A stretch of DNA of 64,000 nucleotides from Sebastes aleutianus (taxonomy: Eukaryota; Chordata; Actinopteri; Perciformes; Sebastidae), in assembly GCA_916700875.1 (NCBI GenBank), contig CAKAKS010000032.1, positions 11,592,129-11,656,128 on the forward strand, in the 5' to 3' direction. The notes under the pieces are model-generated. The model ran no database searches and was not told the DNA's origin. It saw only the letters and a program-made list of their open reading frames with translations. Below, one piece after another: positions 22,665-35,790 of this stretch; position 1 is the stretch's first letter; the number at the start of each line of letters is the position of its first letter. The translations under genes and the position numbers were made by a program.

Positions 22665-24454
22665 TCACATCTCAAAGTGACGGTAGATGCTCTCCACGTA
22701 TCCCAGAACCCTTTGCCAGTCAGGACCTCCTGCTCTCAGCATCTCCTCTACTGTCTGTGGAGTAAAGATTTCAAATACATTTCTAAGCTCAAAATCAACC
22801 TTGTATATATGTCATAGAAAAGTCAGATGAGGCTTTATTGTAAAAGACACCAAAGCTTACCAGGGTTTGTGCAATCCCAACACTCTCTCCTGTTTTGAAT
22901 GCCAGACTGAGATTCTCCCTCTACAAAGAAAAAGGACGAATCGATAAGTTTAACACCATAAATCACTCGGTGCTATCCATTATACGGGCACCAGGCACAG
23001 TTCCTACCTTGTTCTCTGGAGTGAGAGTGGTGTAAGGGATGTGTGAGGGGAGGTAGGTGTGGTAGACAGCGCAGAAGGCGAGACCGTCGGACCAGCTGCT
23101 GCTGAAGTTGGTGATGTCGATATTCTGCAGGGAGAGAAAAGATTATGGTAACACGAGAGAAGCAATGGGTTAAGATGCAACAGTCAAACTGAAACTCCAG
23201 TGGTTAAGTAACTATTTGACACAGGCTTTTTTTCACAGAAGACATTTTCTAACTTAAGTCGGAGTTTAAGCGCTACTAATATTTTTAAGGGTTGCACCAG
23301 CTGAAATAGTTCCAATGCAGGCATGAGTTTAAATCTTTCACCTAGCACGTAGCAGGTGTAAAGTCCTCTGTAAAATAGCGGTTGTCATGGCGCATTGTTT
23401 TGAAAGGTGGGATAACTTTATTGGATGAGGAGGAGCGAATTATACCAGCTGGTACACCGGCTGGTATACCAGCGTTCACATTACACCCCTTGGACATTCA
23501 TAATGACTGATTTAATGTTATACGTCTACCGCTTTCGTTTTCCACGTGTGAATACAGAGGATTACTGACCTGCTGGCAGCATATTTATGTTATTAACATA
23601 ACACAGACAGAAACAGGGCCATCAGTCCTTCCCTACAAGTATCTGGCACTATTATTTTGCTATTATATGACCCTATGTTGTAGTTGACGGTTTCACCACT
23701 CAATGTCACTGTTTGTTATTTCGCATGTTAGCTGTAGATTAAAGGTTGTATAATTATTACCTTATCATAATGCTTTGATTAATGTTAGTTATTTTTAGCC
23801 GCTAGCTTCTTCGCTAAACTGCATCAAGAATAGTGCTTTTCACTGATTGGCCAGAGAAAGTGAAAACGTCATTTTCTGCAGCAATATTTTGGTTAGTGTG
23901 GACTTTACTGCTGTGAAAAAGGGCCTATTGAGGTAAATGGTGTGCATTTAGTGCATGTTCTTGCATGTGAGCGTGCCCCATTGGCTCGCTCACATGCAAG
24001 AACATGCACTAAATGCACACTATCATCCTGTTGCTGTGGGAAAAAAAACAAACATGTAAAGTAAATCATGCCCAGGATCACCTTGTAGCCTTGTGTCCGG
24101 CTCTGACACCAGCGGAGCAGCGAGTTTCTCTTGGAGCCTCCATGGCGACGCAGCAGCATGTTGAAACCATCCTGGGACCTGACAACAACAAGAAACAAGG
24201 CTTCAGGTTTTTTTGGTTTGAACACTGCAGGAGTTGCTGTTATCAGATGGGTGTTATAAAAAAATCTTGTGACATAGTTGACTCTGTTATTGAAAGGAAA
24301 ACCTAATTAACACATTGATTCAAGTGGGAGAGGTGTTTTGGCCCCAATATCGAGCTTTATGAGTTCACCAGACAAATGTACCAGGGTCAAAACGAGTAAT
24401 TAGATTTACACAGGATGTAGCAATTTGGCTGGTCCCTTGGACACAATAGTTTGT

Positions 24455-24491
<37 letters not shown>

Positions 24492-24557
24492 CTCACTTGC
24501 TGGGAGGCAGCTCAGTGAGGGCAGAGTTGTACTTGTTTAGAGACTCCTCACGTTTTC
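22665..24557 (-). CDS. cytospin-like exons 7-11: calponin-homology domain
   Basis: Exons 24497-24557, 24082-24178, 23008-23124, 22861-22920, 22665-22754 (residues 462-602, stop TGA at 22665-22667). The CH domain reads GGSKRNSLLRWCQSRTQGY, NIDITNFSSSWSDGLAFCA, HTYLPSHIPY, ENLSLAFKTGESVGIAQ and GGPDWQRVLGYVESIYRHF. Each piece is collinear with human SPECC1L (GGSKRNALLKWCQKKTEGY, NIDITNFSSSWNDGLAFCA and so on). CH domains of this type bind actin or related cytoskeletal partners. The C-terminal FEM replaces the usual FET. Confidence 0.92.
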
Positions 24558-27500
24558 CTGTAAAGACAAGGAACCATACTTCATTACCCAATAGTCATTA
24601 CGAACACTTCAAGCAGCGCTGGGAAAGAGAGAGGTTTAGCTACACCACCCTAAACATGAACTTCTACATGTTTAAAGCAGCATTAATTGATTTTTGGCCA
24701 CTAGAGGGGAGCTGAACAAGCTGTATAATTTACATTCACAGTATAAAGTAGCGACAAAGAACGTATATTGCCAAGAAGTGAAAGTCAATTGTTCGTTCCA
24801 TTGCAACATCAACGCCCAGCAGCAAAGCTACGCTTCCGCCATTTTGGACTGAAAGTGACTACCAGACGGCAGTAAAACATCCGTCGGAAAAAAAGCGCCG
24901 GACGAAAGTAAAACTAAATTATTTATATACTATTGTCATATTTTACCAAAATGGCCTATGTTGAACAATAAAATATTATAAATATATATATATAATAAGC
25001 GTTTTCAGTCCTAAACGGCAGCAACAGCTGTTGTCAGAAATTACCGGAGTTTCGTCTCTTTGCTTCTATACTCTTTGGAAGCAAACATTTACACATCCTA
25101 AAGACACAGAGCTACATTAGCATTTATTTGGTGCTCTGTTTTGGTGCCAACTCTTGAGAAAATAAGTCTCTCTTTAGCAGCTATATATACCCCACTATGT
25201 TCACCATTTATTAGCTAACTTTGCGTGTTTGGTGCTGAGTAGGTAGAATACAGTTGGTTCTGTTGCATGCTGAAAACAACACTATAAGAGTGCTGAGAGT
25301 GAAGCAATAGTGAAGATACTAAACCACTAAAGAGCTGAGGGAAACTGCATTGTTGGGTAATACTGCAATTACCTGTGGGCTTTTCTTACGAGCTTCCGTT
25401 CCACATTACGCATAGTTGTTTGAGTCATAGTTTATATGAAAATTTTGATTAGTGCAGCTTTAAAAAGGTGCCCTGTGGAGTTTTCTCGTTAACAAACAAA
25501 AGTTGTGTCATGCTGTTACGTTATTGAATGCATTTCCCTCCTCATAAAACATTTGTAAAGTTGATTTATTGAATATATTAAATCCTGCTTTGTTTACATC
25601 GTTTCATGTTTACTAGCACGCAGTGTTCTTCTTCTCTGCCTTTGTTGGCACAATGCTGCACTTCTTGGCGGGTTAACGGCGTCCAATTATCCTTTTTGTG
25701 CATCCTCGTGCACGTGTGCAATAAAAACTAAATTGTACACACACACACACACACCTGTGTCAGTGCTCGACCTGCTGTCTTGCCAATCCAGACTTCTTTG
25801 GCCTTTTAGTTGCCCCAGGTTCTTCAAAACAGACAAGATTTATTAAAATTCAGACAAAATCATTGCATGATCAGCAAACCATGGATTTCCTGGTTAACGA
25901 CCAAACTCTAATGAGGATCTTCCTCAAGTTAAAGTATCTCACCTTGTTTATAGGTCCAAGTGTTGAGGCAGTATTGGGCTGGGAAGTTCCATTCTGCATG
26001 GTGGGGGAGCCCGAGGAAGCGGGTAATCTGGACAGGCTTCTGCAAAATTTCAATGCATAGTTAGTCGACTCAAATAAACCAGATCAACTGTTTTTGATGG
26101 CATTTTTTATAGAACAGCTGTTCCACACGGCTCCAGCTGTAAATTAAGCTGTTCAAACTGTCCTCAAGTGGCCCTGTGGAGGCCTGAGGGTTGAGTAGTA
26201 GTGCAGTCAAAAGAAACCACAATCACAGTCCCGACCAAATTTGGTGATTGTAATCAATTTGTCACTGCTGTGTCAGAGACAAAAAATGTGGAGGACCACA
26301 AAGGGATTTTGGGCTTTTATTTTGAAATATTTGACTGTCGGAACACATTAAAGTGCCACCTACACAAAATGATGTTTTAGTAATGTGTTGCAGAATTTAT
26401 TTTTCTGTATTCCCCAAAAAGCACAAGGTCAAACAGTTTGTCTCACCTTGACCTCTCTGCGGTTAACGTCCTTCGTGTCTCGTTGGATCGCACCTCCTCT
26501 CCGCTCCTATCCTCATTGGTCACATTTCTCAGGTAACGCTTAGCCACACCTTTACAGTCTGTTCTGGCCTCCTCGACATTCTTTGTCAGTTCATTCGGAC
26601 TCCTGCTTTCCGTCCCTTCTCGCCCCGACCTGTACAGCCCCCTCTCCCTGCCCCTCTGGGTCCCGTCTTTGCTCTCAGAGCTGTTGGTTGCTTCTCCATT
26701 GGGCCTCTCTGGTTCCTGACATGGAGCCGGGGTGAGAGTAGCCAGTCTCTGCCTGCTCTCCTCTAGCTCCCCTCTCAGGGTGACATGTTGCATATCGGCC
26801 TCCTTCTGTCTCTGCTGGGAAGCGGCCAGCTCCCTCTCCACGTCCTTGTGCGCCGTACGGAGTGCAGTGAGCTCTTCTTCTGCCTCGGCTCTCAGACGGT
26901 CCGCCACTGACACCGCCACCTGTAGGTCAGCCTGGAACTGCAGCCAATCCCCCCGCTCCGTCTGGAAGGGAAACAATAGGGGCGTTTATGTGACGAACAC
27001 TGATTGATGATGCGTTATATGAACACTAGGGGTGTCACGAGAACCTATACTCTGGTACCAAGCCAATGCCAAAATTCGGAAAATGTGACGGTACTTATTT
27101 TTCAATAGTACGGTAAGTACCGTCAGGACTCGAGACTAATAGCGTCCCGTCATCCTGGGGGCGATGTGTGAAAATATGTTTGGAACGTAGTAAACTCGCC
27201 ATCGACGCGTCCAGGGAACCCTATTTTTTCCCTGATAATGCTACATTGTGAACAACAAATCTGTGTTGAAATGGGCAGGACGAGAGCTAGTTAATGTTAG
27301 CCGTTAGCTCCGTGCAGGGCTGTGCTGCTTACCGGCTGCTAACAGCTAAGGTTAACCAGCTCTCATCTAGCTGATTTCAACACGGGAGGTGCTGTTGATT
27401 TACATTATGATGCGTTCAGGCTCTATTCAGTAATGAATAAATTACGGTAGCATGATGTGTTCAAATGTAATCTTGTAAAATATAGTTTTGGTGAGAAACT

Positions 27501-30500
27501 TGAATAAATCCAGTTGTTTGAAGGAGATGTTTTCACAGCAATATAGAATAGATAATAGAGAGGGAATTATAACCTGTTTAACTTCCTAACAAAAAACAGT
27601 ATTCAAATTGTATTAAAGGAGTAGATGAGGATTTATTGTTTTTTGCTTTTATATTCTACTGTGGTATCAAATTGGTATCGAGAGTCATGGAATTTCACTG
27701 GTATTGGTATTGACTACAACATTTCTGGTATTGTGACATCCCTAATGAAAACAGACTGATATGTGTGGTTCTTAAAAGATAAGGTAGATGGCAGCACACA
27801 ATTAGCCTTAACACGTCAACTCATATGGTCATCCGGAAGCTCGTCTTTCTGAATGTTTGTTTGTTGAAAAAAAAGTCCCTATTGCAAACACTTTGACAGA
27901 CATCTTTTCTCAGTTACATTTACTTCTGGGTCCAGAACAATAAAACACGCAGCTTATTGTTTTCATTAAAGTACAAACAGGCAACTCATACTGCTACACT
28001 ATTAGACAAGTATTATTCTACCGCAAATCATTTTCTCTAATAACTTAATACAAAGCATACAAAGGATTAAACTGGCATTTAAATCCAAACTGGAAAAACC
28101 AACATATCTGAACTCTCAGCTGACAATGACTATAATCAAATGAACAATCAAATATCTATTTGTTGGAGACTACAGGTTGAACTGAACTGAGCAGCAAGCC
28201 TCGGCAAGCACAGAGAACTGGAACTGGCAAGTCAACTCTAATGGGGCATAACTGAATTGTGAGCCAAAAGGTTTTGCTCATGTCATTTATCAATTTGTAG
28301 AAAAAAAAGGACCCTTAACAAGTTTGGACACGGACAGGAAGAAAACAGATTTAAGCAACATTATGGGAGCGGTGCCAAGGTTGCATTGTGAAACTGCATT
28401 CTGTGTCACCAACACAACTGTTTGTTTGACACAGACTCAGTTTCATGATGTACAAAAAGTTTCCATGTTTTCATTCTTTAAGAGTATTATTGCCTCGGAC
28501 GTGCACAAGCACTGCCCCAGACATCAAAAGAGACTCGGAACCAATGAAGCCAGATGGCAAACGATACCAGGACATTAAAAACGTTAAGCAACAATCATCA
28601 TAAAAGGAGAGAGGGAATGAGAAAGAAGGAAAAGGAGAGAGGGAAGGACAATAAAAGTGGTTGAAATCACGCACAGATTTAATACTGTTAAGACTGTGGA
28701 GCAATGTGAGAGAGATGTGAGGACGAGTGCTGAGGAGCGGAGGGAACTTGGGAAGGTTGGTAATTAAATGAAGAATGGATGGAGATGTGGAGGAGGAGGA
28801 GATATCTGAGCCAAGTCCCTCCCTCATCTGACCAGTGACTCAAGACCACAGCTGGACCCGATTACACTGCACACACACACACACACACATATCGTATTCC
28901 CCTCTTCTCTCCCACACACACACACCTCTCTTATTCTCTTACCACCAAACCACATTGTTAAGTTTTCTCACACACATTGACACATTCAGGGACACTCTCC
29001 TTGGTATCAAATGAATAGTAACATAGCGGTGTGTGTTTGGAGAAGTTCTATATTAAGCGATACTAAAAAACACCCACTCGGACCTGAAGGATCTCCTCTT
29101 CACAGAGCCTTTGTTATCTGGACGTGACTCCAACTGGAGCATGTCTGTTTAAGGAAACAGGAAGGAGCGCTCCTCAAGTTCACACTGAGATAAGGGTGTG
29201 GGTTGTCAGTCTTAAGATGCACACACACACTCGTACTCCCTCAAGAGCTGACCTAGTGCCCCACTGCAAGACCAGATGTGATACCCAGCACATAGATACA
29301 CTTGTCTATACTCTTGATGCACATCTGAGTTCCTGGAAAGGCTCCAGCACATTTGGAGATTGAGTCAGGGTGTGTTTTCCAACCATCTGTCCCTAGTTCA
29401 CCTCCACACCCAGTTTTTCTCATGCATACTTGGGGGAAACATCCCAACTCTGTAATGGCTCCAGCTTTCCACAGCCTGTGGTGTGTATTCAAAGAAGTGC
29501 TTGAATACACCGTTACACCTATTAAGGGACATTTTACTTCCTCTACAGCCGTCACACACACGCACAAAACGGGCAAATTCCCCCCGACTGGCACATGAAA
29601 ATAGCTCAGTAGCGCCTACAAGTTGCATATCTAAATGTCCACTGACATCAAAGAAAAGGGTCCCAAGTCGCTGCCATTTACGCAGAGCTGCTAATTCGAC
29701 ACAGCATGCACACGAGCCCCCTCCACCAATCCTCCCAATCTTCATTCTACATGTGAACAGCCTCCGTGGCCTCCAGATACAGGGCCTTTTTGAGTCTGGA
29801 GCAGCCTAGCGAGGAGAAAAGAGGGCCGAGAGGGAACCTGCAGATCGTTCCTGGAAATCTCCGGCAGCGTTCACCTGGAACTGATTCCAAAGCAGGGCTT
29901 TGAGATCGGCTAAATCTCCAGGAGGGAGGGAGGAAGCACAAATGTGACCAGCCACCCACACACACACTCACACACCCACATTACCCAGACATGAATGAGT
30001 GTTTTCATTTTTGTTGGGTAAGACAATTGAAGACTGGTGGTGCGCATAAGCACAGACAGATGGTACGTCTCATAGTAGTTCGGTGCACATTGGGTAATCA
30101 TGTGTTTTCGGAATTCAGTTTAACTTCAGTACATCCGAAATCCATTACGCGCAGACAGAGAGAGTTTGGGAATGCAGGGATGAAGACAGATGAGGGAGGA
30201 GAGGCTTAGCTGACAGAATGGGACTGGAAGAATAATGGCGACTTAAATTACACGGGAAAAAAAAGGTCAAGAAAACGTCAGAGCTAAAGAAAAAAGGGCT
30301 TAAGCAACTTGGGGTCGGATGAAAAGATGGATGGAAGTGAAAGAGCAGACTAGGAGGCGAGGAAGCGAGATAGAGAAGAGGCGAAGGAGAAGACGGATAG
30401 AGGAAGGACGGGATGAGATAGAGAGGAGCACTGCAGCAAAAAGTTGAAGGGTAATTGTTTGGAGTTCTTGTGCTCAGGGAGGAGCGGTCAGCTCTCTGAT

Positions 30501-33500
30501 GGAGAAAGAATGAAGAAAAAGGCAGAGAGGCACAGGGAAAGGGAAGGAGGAGGGGAAGCGTCCATACAAAGCTAAAAACCAATCGCACCAGCCAAGTCTT
30601 TCAATGCATCTGTACGTGTTTGTGAGTCTCACGTGGAGCACACACACAAAAACACATGGCCAGTCAGTCACTGCGAGCTTGCAGCCCTCCCCCCTCCCCA
30701 CTCTCCCCACACAGCACAAAACAAAACAAGTTTTGTCTCCTGAACAGCCGAATGTGAACCCCCCTCCTCCGCGCTGCTCTCCCCTTCTCCGGCTCGCCAC
30801 AAAAAGCCTCCCAGGACAGCAGAGCAGACGGAGAGGGTTCATAAAGTCGAGCTTTGCAGGCTTATATTGCCCTACCGAGGGCCCATGTAAACACCGCGTT
30901 GGATTGGCCCGATTTCTAATGCACGGCTACCTCTCGGTGGTACGCCACAGTCTCTCTGAGGTTTAGCTGGCCTGTGCAAGGCTCTTATTTCCAGGTCCCT
31001 TACAGGGATGTGGGAAAGTGGAGGAGAGAGGAAGGAGAAAGAGGAGGGAGCAGGGATTGAATATCAAGTAGAGGAAGGAGGTGACGAGGAGTACACGATT
31101 GTCATGTGTGTCAGATTAGCACTTGGATGCAATATAATAATTCAAACAATTCAAAATAAAAGAATATTAGAAGTGAGGACAGTCACAGAAAAGAGATGGG
31201 GGTTGACAAAGACATACATACTGTAGGTCATACTCCAGCTGTTGTAATCTGTGGCAGATCTAGAGGAAGCTGGGAGCCTCTGGCTACAATCCTCATAAGG
31301 GAGGGTCAGGAATTGGAACGAACGAAGAAACAGGAAATTACCGCAGCATATCACCATCCTCATAAGAGCAAGGAACGCCCGAGCAATAGGACTGAAGAGA
31401 GCTTGAAAGAATTAACATTCTTATGAATTGTGCATGATTTATCCGGAACCTAATAGTGTGTCAGTCCAAATTAGCTGGTATGGTTCTCTACTGGACAAGT
31501 GTCTTTTGCTGGGGTCTAGAGAGGAGAAATAAATGTGTGTGATGATTGAAGCTTTACTTCTTACTTAAAAAATAAATAAAAGAAGGCAACAGGTGACATT
31601 CAAGATTTATGTTCTCCTTTCAAAAGGAGCCACACCCATATGCAGCTATCTCTGATCAACTCTACAAGTATGAGCTACAAAAAAACTGACAGAAGATGAT
31701 CTCAACGATTTTCCTCTTTTGGGCCTCTAGCAGAGGACAGGAAGACCTCCATTAGCAAAAGCTGCAGCTCCCAGCGGGGCCCAGTCCAAGGCTTATTGTG
31801 ATAGAGGGGGGGGGATGGAGGGTGACAGGGTGTGCTTTGGTGTTATCTCCTGGATGAAAGGTCACAAGCACTACTCTGACTTATGTATAATTGGAGTGTG
31901 TCACTTCCTGTTTACATTGCTATACTTATCCACTTTCAAGTGTGTTAGCAAAAGAAAAAAGGGCTAAAGATAGGAAAAGGTACATTTTAGTGGAAACTAC
32001 AAGACAACATTTGAAATGAAAACTCAAAAACTACAACCATTAGAGCATGGGTGGCCAAACTATGGCCGGCGGGCCAAAAGTGTCTGTTGGGAAATATGTC
32101 AAATATATAAATACATTAATTAATAGCATATTAAATAGCCTAATGTTGTAAGATATGTTACCAAGACAACTTAAATATAAACTAGAGGATGGACTGCACT
32201 CAATGTTTCGGTAACGTATTAATGATAATTTGAATGTCAACGTTATGAATGAAGCTTCAGATTATTCGGTAGGTTACAGCACCTATGAGCAACACAACGC
32301 TGTTTTGAATTTCACAAACGCAGTTATCGGACCGGTCAGCCTATTATTTTATCTCTTAGACCGCTTCTTCATTTAACTTTTTTTCAAGTTGTGTCAAAAT
32401 CTTGTACTTTTAATTTGAAGCGTTATGGACGTCACAGAGCTGTCTGTCAATGCCTTTTATGAACGTTGTCGTCACTATCGCATTGTGTGTTTTTTATGTA
32501 GTGTCCAGCGTTGCATACTGTAGTATTTCATTGGAAGTAGTAGGCAATTCGCATACTATTGGTTTCATACTAAGGTTTTAGACATACTAAAAAAATCTCA
32601 CAAACTGTTGTAAATAGCATGTTGGTATGGAATTTCGGGCGCAACCGCACTGACCACACAGACAAAAATTAGAGAAGAAGAAACCGGCCAGAATCTATTT
32701 AAAAAACAAACAACCTTTCTAGCGCATCTCACCTGTAAAGTACTCTTCAAACTCTTCACTTCTGTCAGTAGATGCTTCAGTATCCCTGAGGGAAGGATAC
32801 AGAAATGTCAGAAGACATCACATGCATATCAAATACTAAAAAAAATGTCAAGGAAATGGATTTGCCCTTCTCAAAACAGGGAAATGTTAAGCCCACAATG
32901 AAATGGCAAGTTTATAGTGCTCAACAAAAAATCCTGCAGACCTGAATATATAAATAAATATAGAAAGTATATTGCATTATAAATTACCTGCTGAGTCCGT
33001 GGCTCCATCCTGACTGGCAGGGATACCCAGTGTTGTCCTACACTCCTCCAGCAGCTTCTCCAGCTCCTCACCCTGGCTGTCCCCAGCTTCGTGAGCGGGC
33101 AGCAAAGACTGACTCAGACCGCTGTCCCTTTCCCCCCAGTTTGTCCCAGAAGAGCTGCCCACCACGGGTGAGGCGCTACACAGAGAAGAGGGGCTTTTTG
33201 TCGGGCTGACGGCCACAGTCTTCCCCTGGGAGACCAGAGGCCGAGGGGTGGAGGTCGGAGGACACCCATTCCTCCCCAAAGCAGCTTGTCCTTTACCCAC
33301 AACACTCCCTGGCTTGTTGTGCAGCGGGCTTACTCCAGGGCCGACGGTGGAGCTATTTGAACTGACCGGTGGTGGATGAGGCCTCCACAAAGGAGGGGGA
33401 CTGGTGGAATTGGTAGTAGGGGTGGTGCTCGGCTGTGCTTTCTTCGCACTGGATGTGAGGACTGGGACCGGAGGTGGAGATGAAACTGGGGCTGGTTGAG

Positions 33501-35757
33501 GTGAGGTGGGGTGAAGGAGTTGGGGGACACCGGGCATGAAAGGAGGCCCATCACTCTGTGGAGAAGCAGGAGGAGTGTGGAAACTGTCCCCATGGGCCAC
33601 TAGAGAAGAAAAACAACTGAATTCAGATTAAATAAGAAAGGCAAATGCATGTTTAAAAAGCCCTCCAAGACTTATTTTAAAGTGGCAATCTGTAAGATTT
33701 TAGTCCTGGTTGATTCGGCGACACCTTGTTTTACTGGTGGTGACAGCAAATGCGATTTAATAGCCTACAACAGAAGAAACTATTGTTGTTTTAATAAGGA
33801 AGTGGGGCAATAATTGGCCTTTTTCAAGGAGGAACCGTGATCTGATTTTATGCTGCACACTGCATGAGTCTGCGAAAGTGAAAGTAGTTGGTTATCGCTG
33901 AGAAGTTGTAGATGTGCAGCCTGGAGCCTGCAGCTCTTTATCTAACAGCTCACTGTGTCACTGTGCTACCTCTTGTTCCATTAGGGCTACTCCCTGTCAA
34001 AAACTGGCAAAAATTACCGTTGTCTTGTTTTGTAGATGCATTTTTGATGAACAATGGCGGTCAGTGTCGAGCTCACTGACAAACACATTGCATTTCCTGT
34101 GATTACTTAATAATAAGAGTGAACTCGCGTTTCGTCAGTTAAAGCAGCAGTGGGTGGAAATGGAGCAAATATGATTATATATGTTTATAAAACGGTCTGA
34201 CTATATCCTGACAGTAATGCATGAGACAGTTAATCTGAAAAACATCATGTGCCTCTGTGTCCTCCGGTGCTCCTGACGGCATCTGCAAGATTTCACAGAC
34301 CGGAGGAAAACAACCAATCAGAACGAAGCTTGAGTCTGCCGTCTCTGAGCAGCTGTCAATCACTCGCGAACTCCGATCAAACGGTCAAACTAGGCAGCGC
34401 TGATCAAATATGAATCAATATTCTGTTACTGTAATGACTATTTCTCGCCTCAAATGTTTTCAGAAACATCTTGTCGTGTACTGTTTAGCTGTAAAATGAG
34501 AAAGTTTGTGACCCGGCAGCCATGTTTAGATCAGTTGAAGAAATATCAAGCACCGCCCACCAGCCGGAGCACAGCCAATAGGAACGCTCAGAACACACTT
34601 TCTCTGAAATGACCTGTGATTGGCCAAAGTCTCCCGTCACAGGCTAGATGTTTTAAAGCCTGAAAACAGAGCCATGAGGAGGTGCAGAAGTCTAGTTTTC
34701 TCTCAGAACACTTGAATTACAATATGCTGAAAGGTTATTATGGAATTTTTGCCCAATGATGCCAAAAAATGTCTGCCAACTGCAGGTTTAACAAAAGTAA
34801 TTCTGAGTGGGCTTTTTAAGTTATGAATCATTTTCAGAGACACAATAAAACAGATTGAAGGAACTAACAGAGAAACTGAATCATGGACAGAATAAAAACA
34901 GTTTAGTGGTCACTAGTCTGGCATGTTGACACTGAAAACTCCATTCAGAGAAGTGACCAGACCAGCAAGCATCCAGGCCGTGCCCCTGAAGATGAATGCT
35001 TTAACACAGACATTCCTCTCAGGCTGCTCAGCCACGACGTTGTGCGACATTCATTCTCCAAATTCAGGAACACATGCACAGAGGACAAACGTTTCCCTTA
35101 CATAGACCTATTTGCAGCAGTCAGGCGCAAATAAATTTCCAAACTTGACACAATAGCAATAACACAAGAAGTGATTTTTACTTTTTGGCTCAGCGCTCCT
35201 CGCCCATAACAGCATGCCACCAATAATAACTTTAGAAGCTATGGGAACCGCCGGGCATCGTTGTGTCTCCTTTCTTTTCTTTCCTCCTTTTCCTTGTTTG
35301 GACAAAAAGCTTCACTGCTAGTAATGTGTGTGGTTTCTTTCTCTTAAATGATGTTAGAGCTGAAAAAAAGTTACACACCACCTGCTGTGAGGCCAAATCA
35401 CTGGGAAAGAATGACAGGATTGTCTTAAGAACTTTCTCATGCCACCTCTGCTTTTTTATTTCTTCATTCCAAACCTTAATGTGCTCGTCCAACCATGAGC
35501 ACGGGTGGCAGATTGACTGAATGAGAGAGTGTGTGTGTGTGTGTGTCCATCGAGGTCTGTGTGTGTGTGTGTGTGTGTGTGTCAGATAGCATTAGGCTTC
35601 CTATGATTAATCCGCTGCCCTTGTGCTGAGCTGGGGAATTCTGCCGATTCATCACAGCTGGCCCGGCGAGGCCAGAACGAATCACATAGGGACGCCAAGA
35701 GAATGACCACTCACTGTGCAACACACAGGAGGGCTGCCAAGATTCCTGCTGCCGCTC

Positions 35758-35790
<33 letters not shown>

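Noticed and set aside
24013..24306. 97-codon plus-strand frame
   Set aside because: Antisense of CH-domain exon 8 plus the hairpin arm; not a gene.
26732..27007. 91-codon Ser/Cys-rich plus-strand frame
   Set aside because: Antisense of the coiled-coil exon 26447-26961.
29398..29809. overlapping frames of 108-115 codons on both strands
   Set aside because: They lie within an intron, have no splice signals, no homology and mixed composition.
30145..30588. 147-codon minus-strand frame rich in Ser, Pro and Phe
   Set aside because: It is the shadow of a GA-rich plus strand inside a large intron, with low complexity and no splice context.
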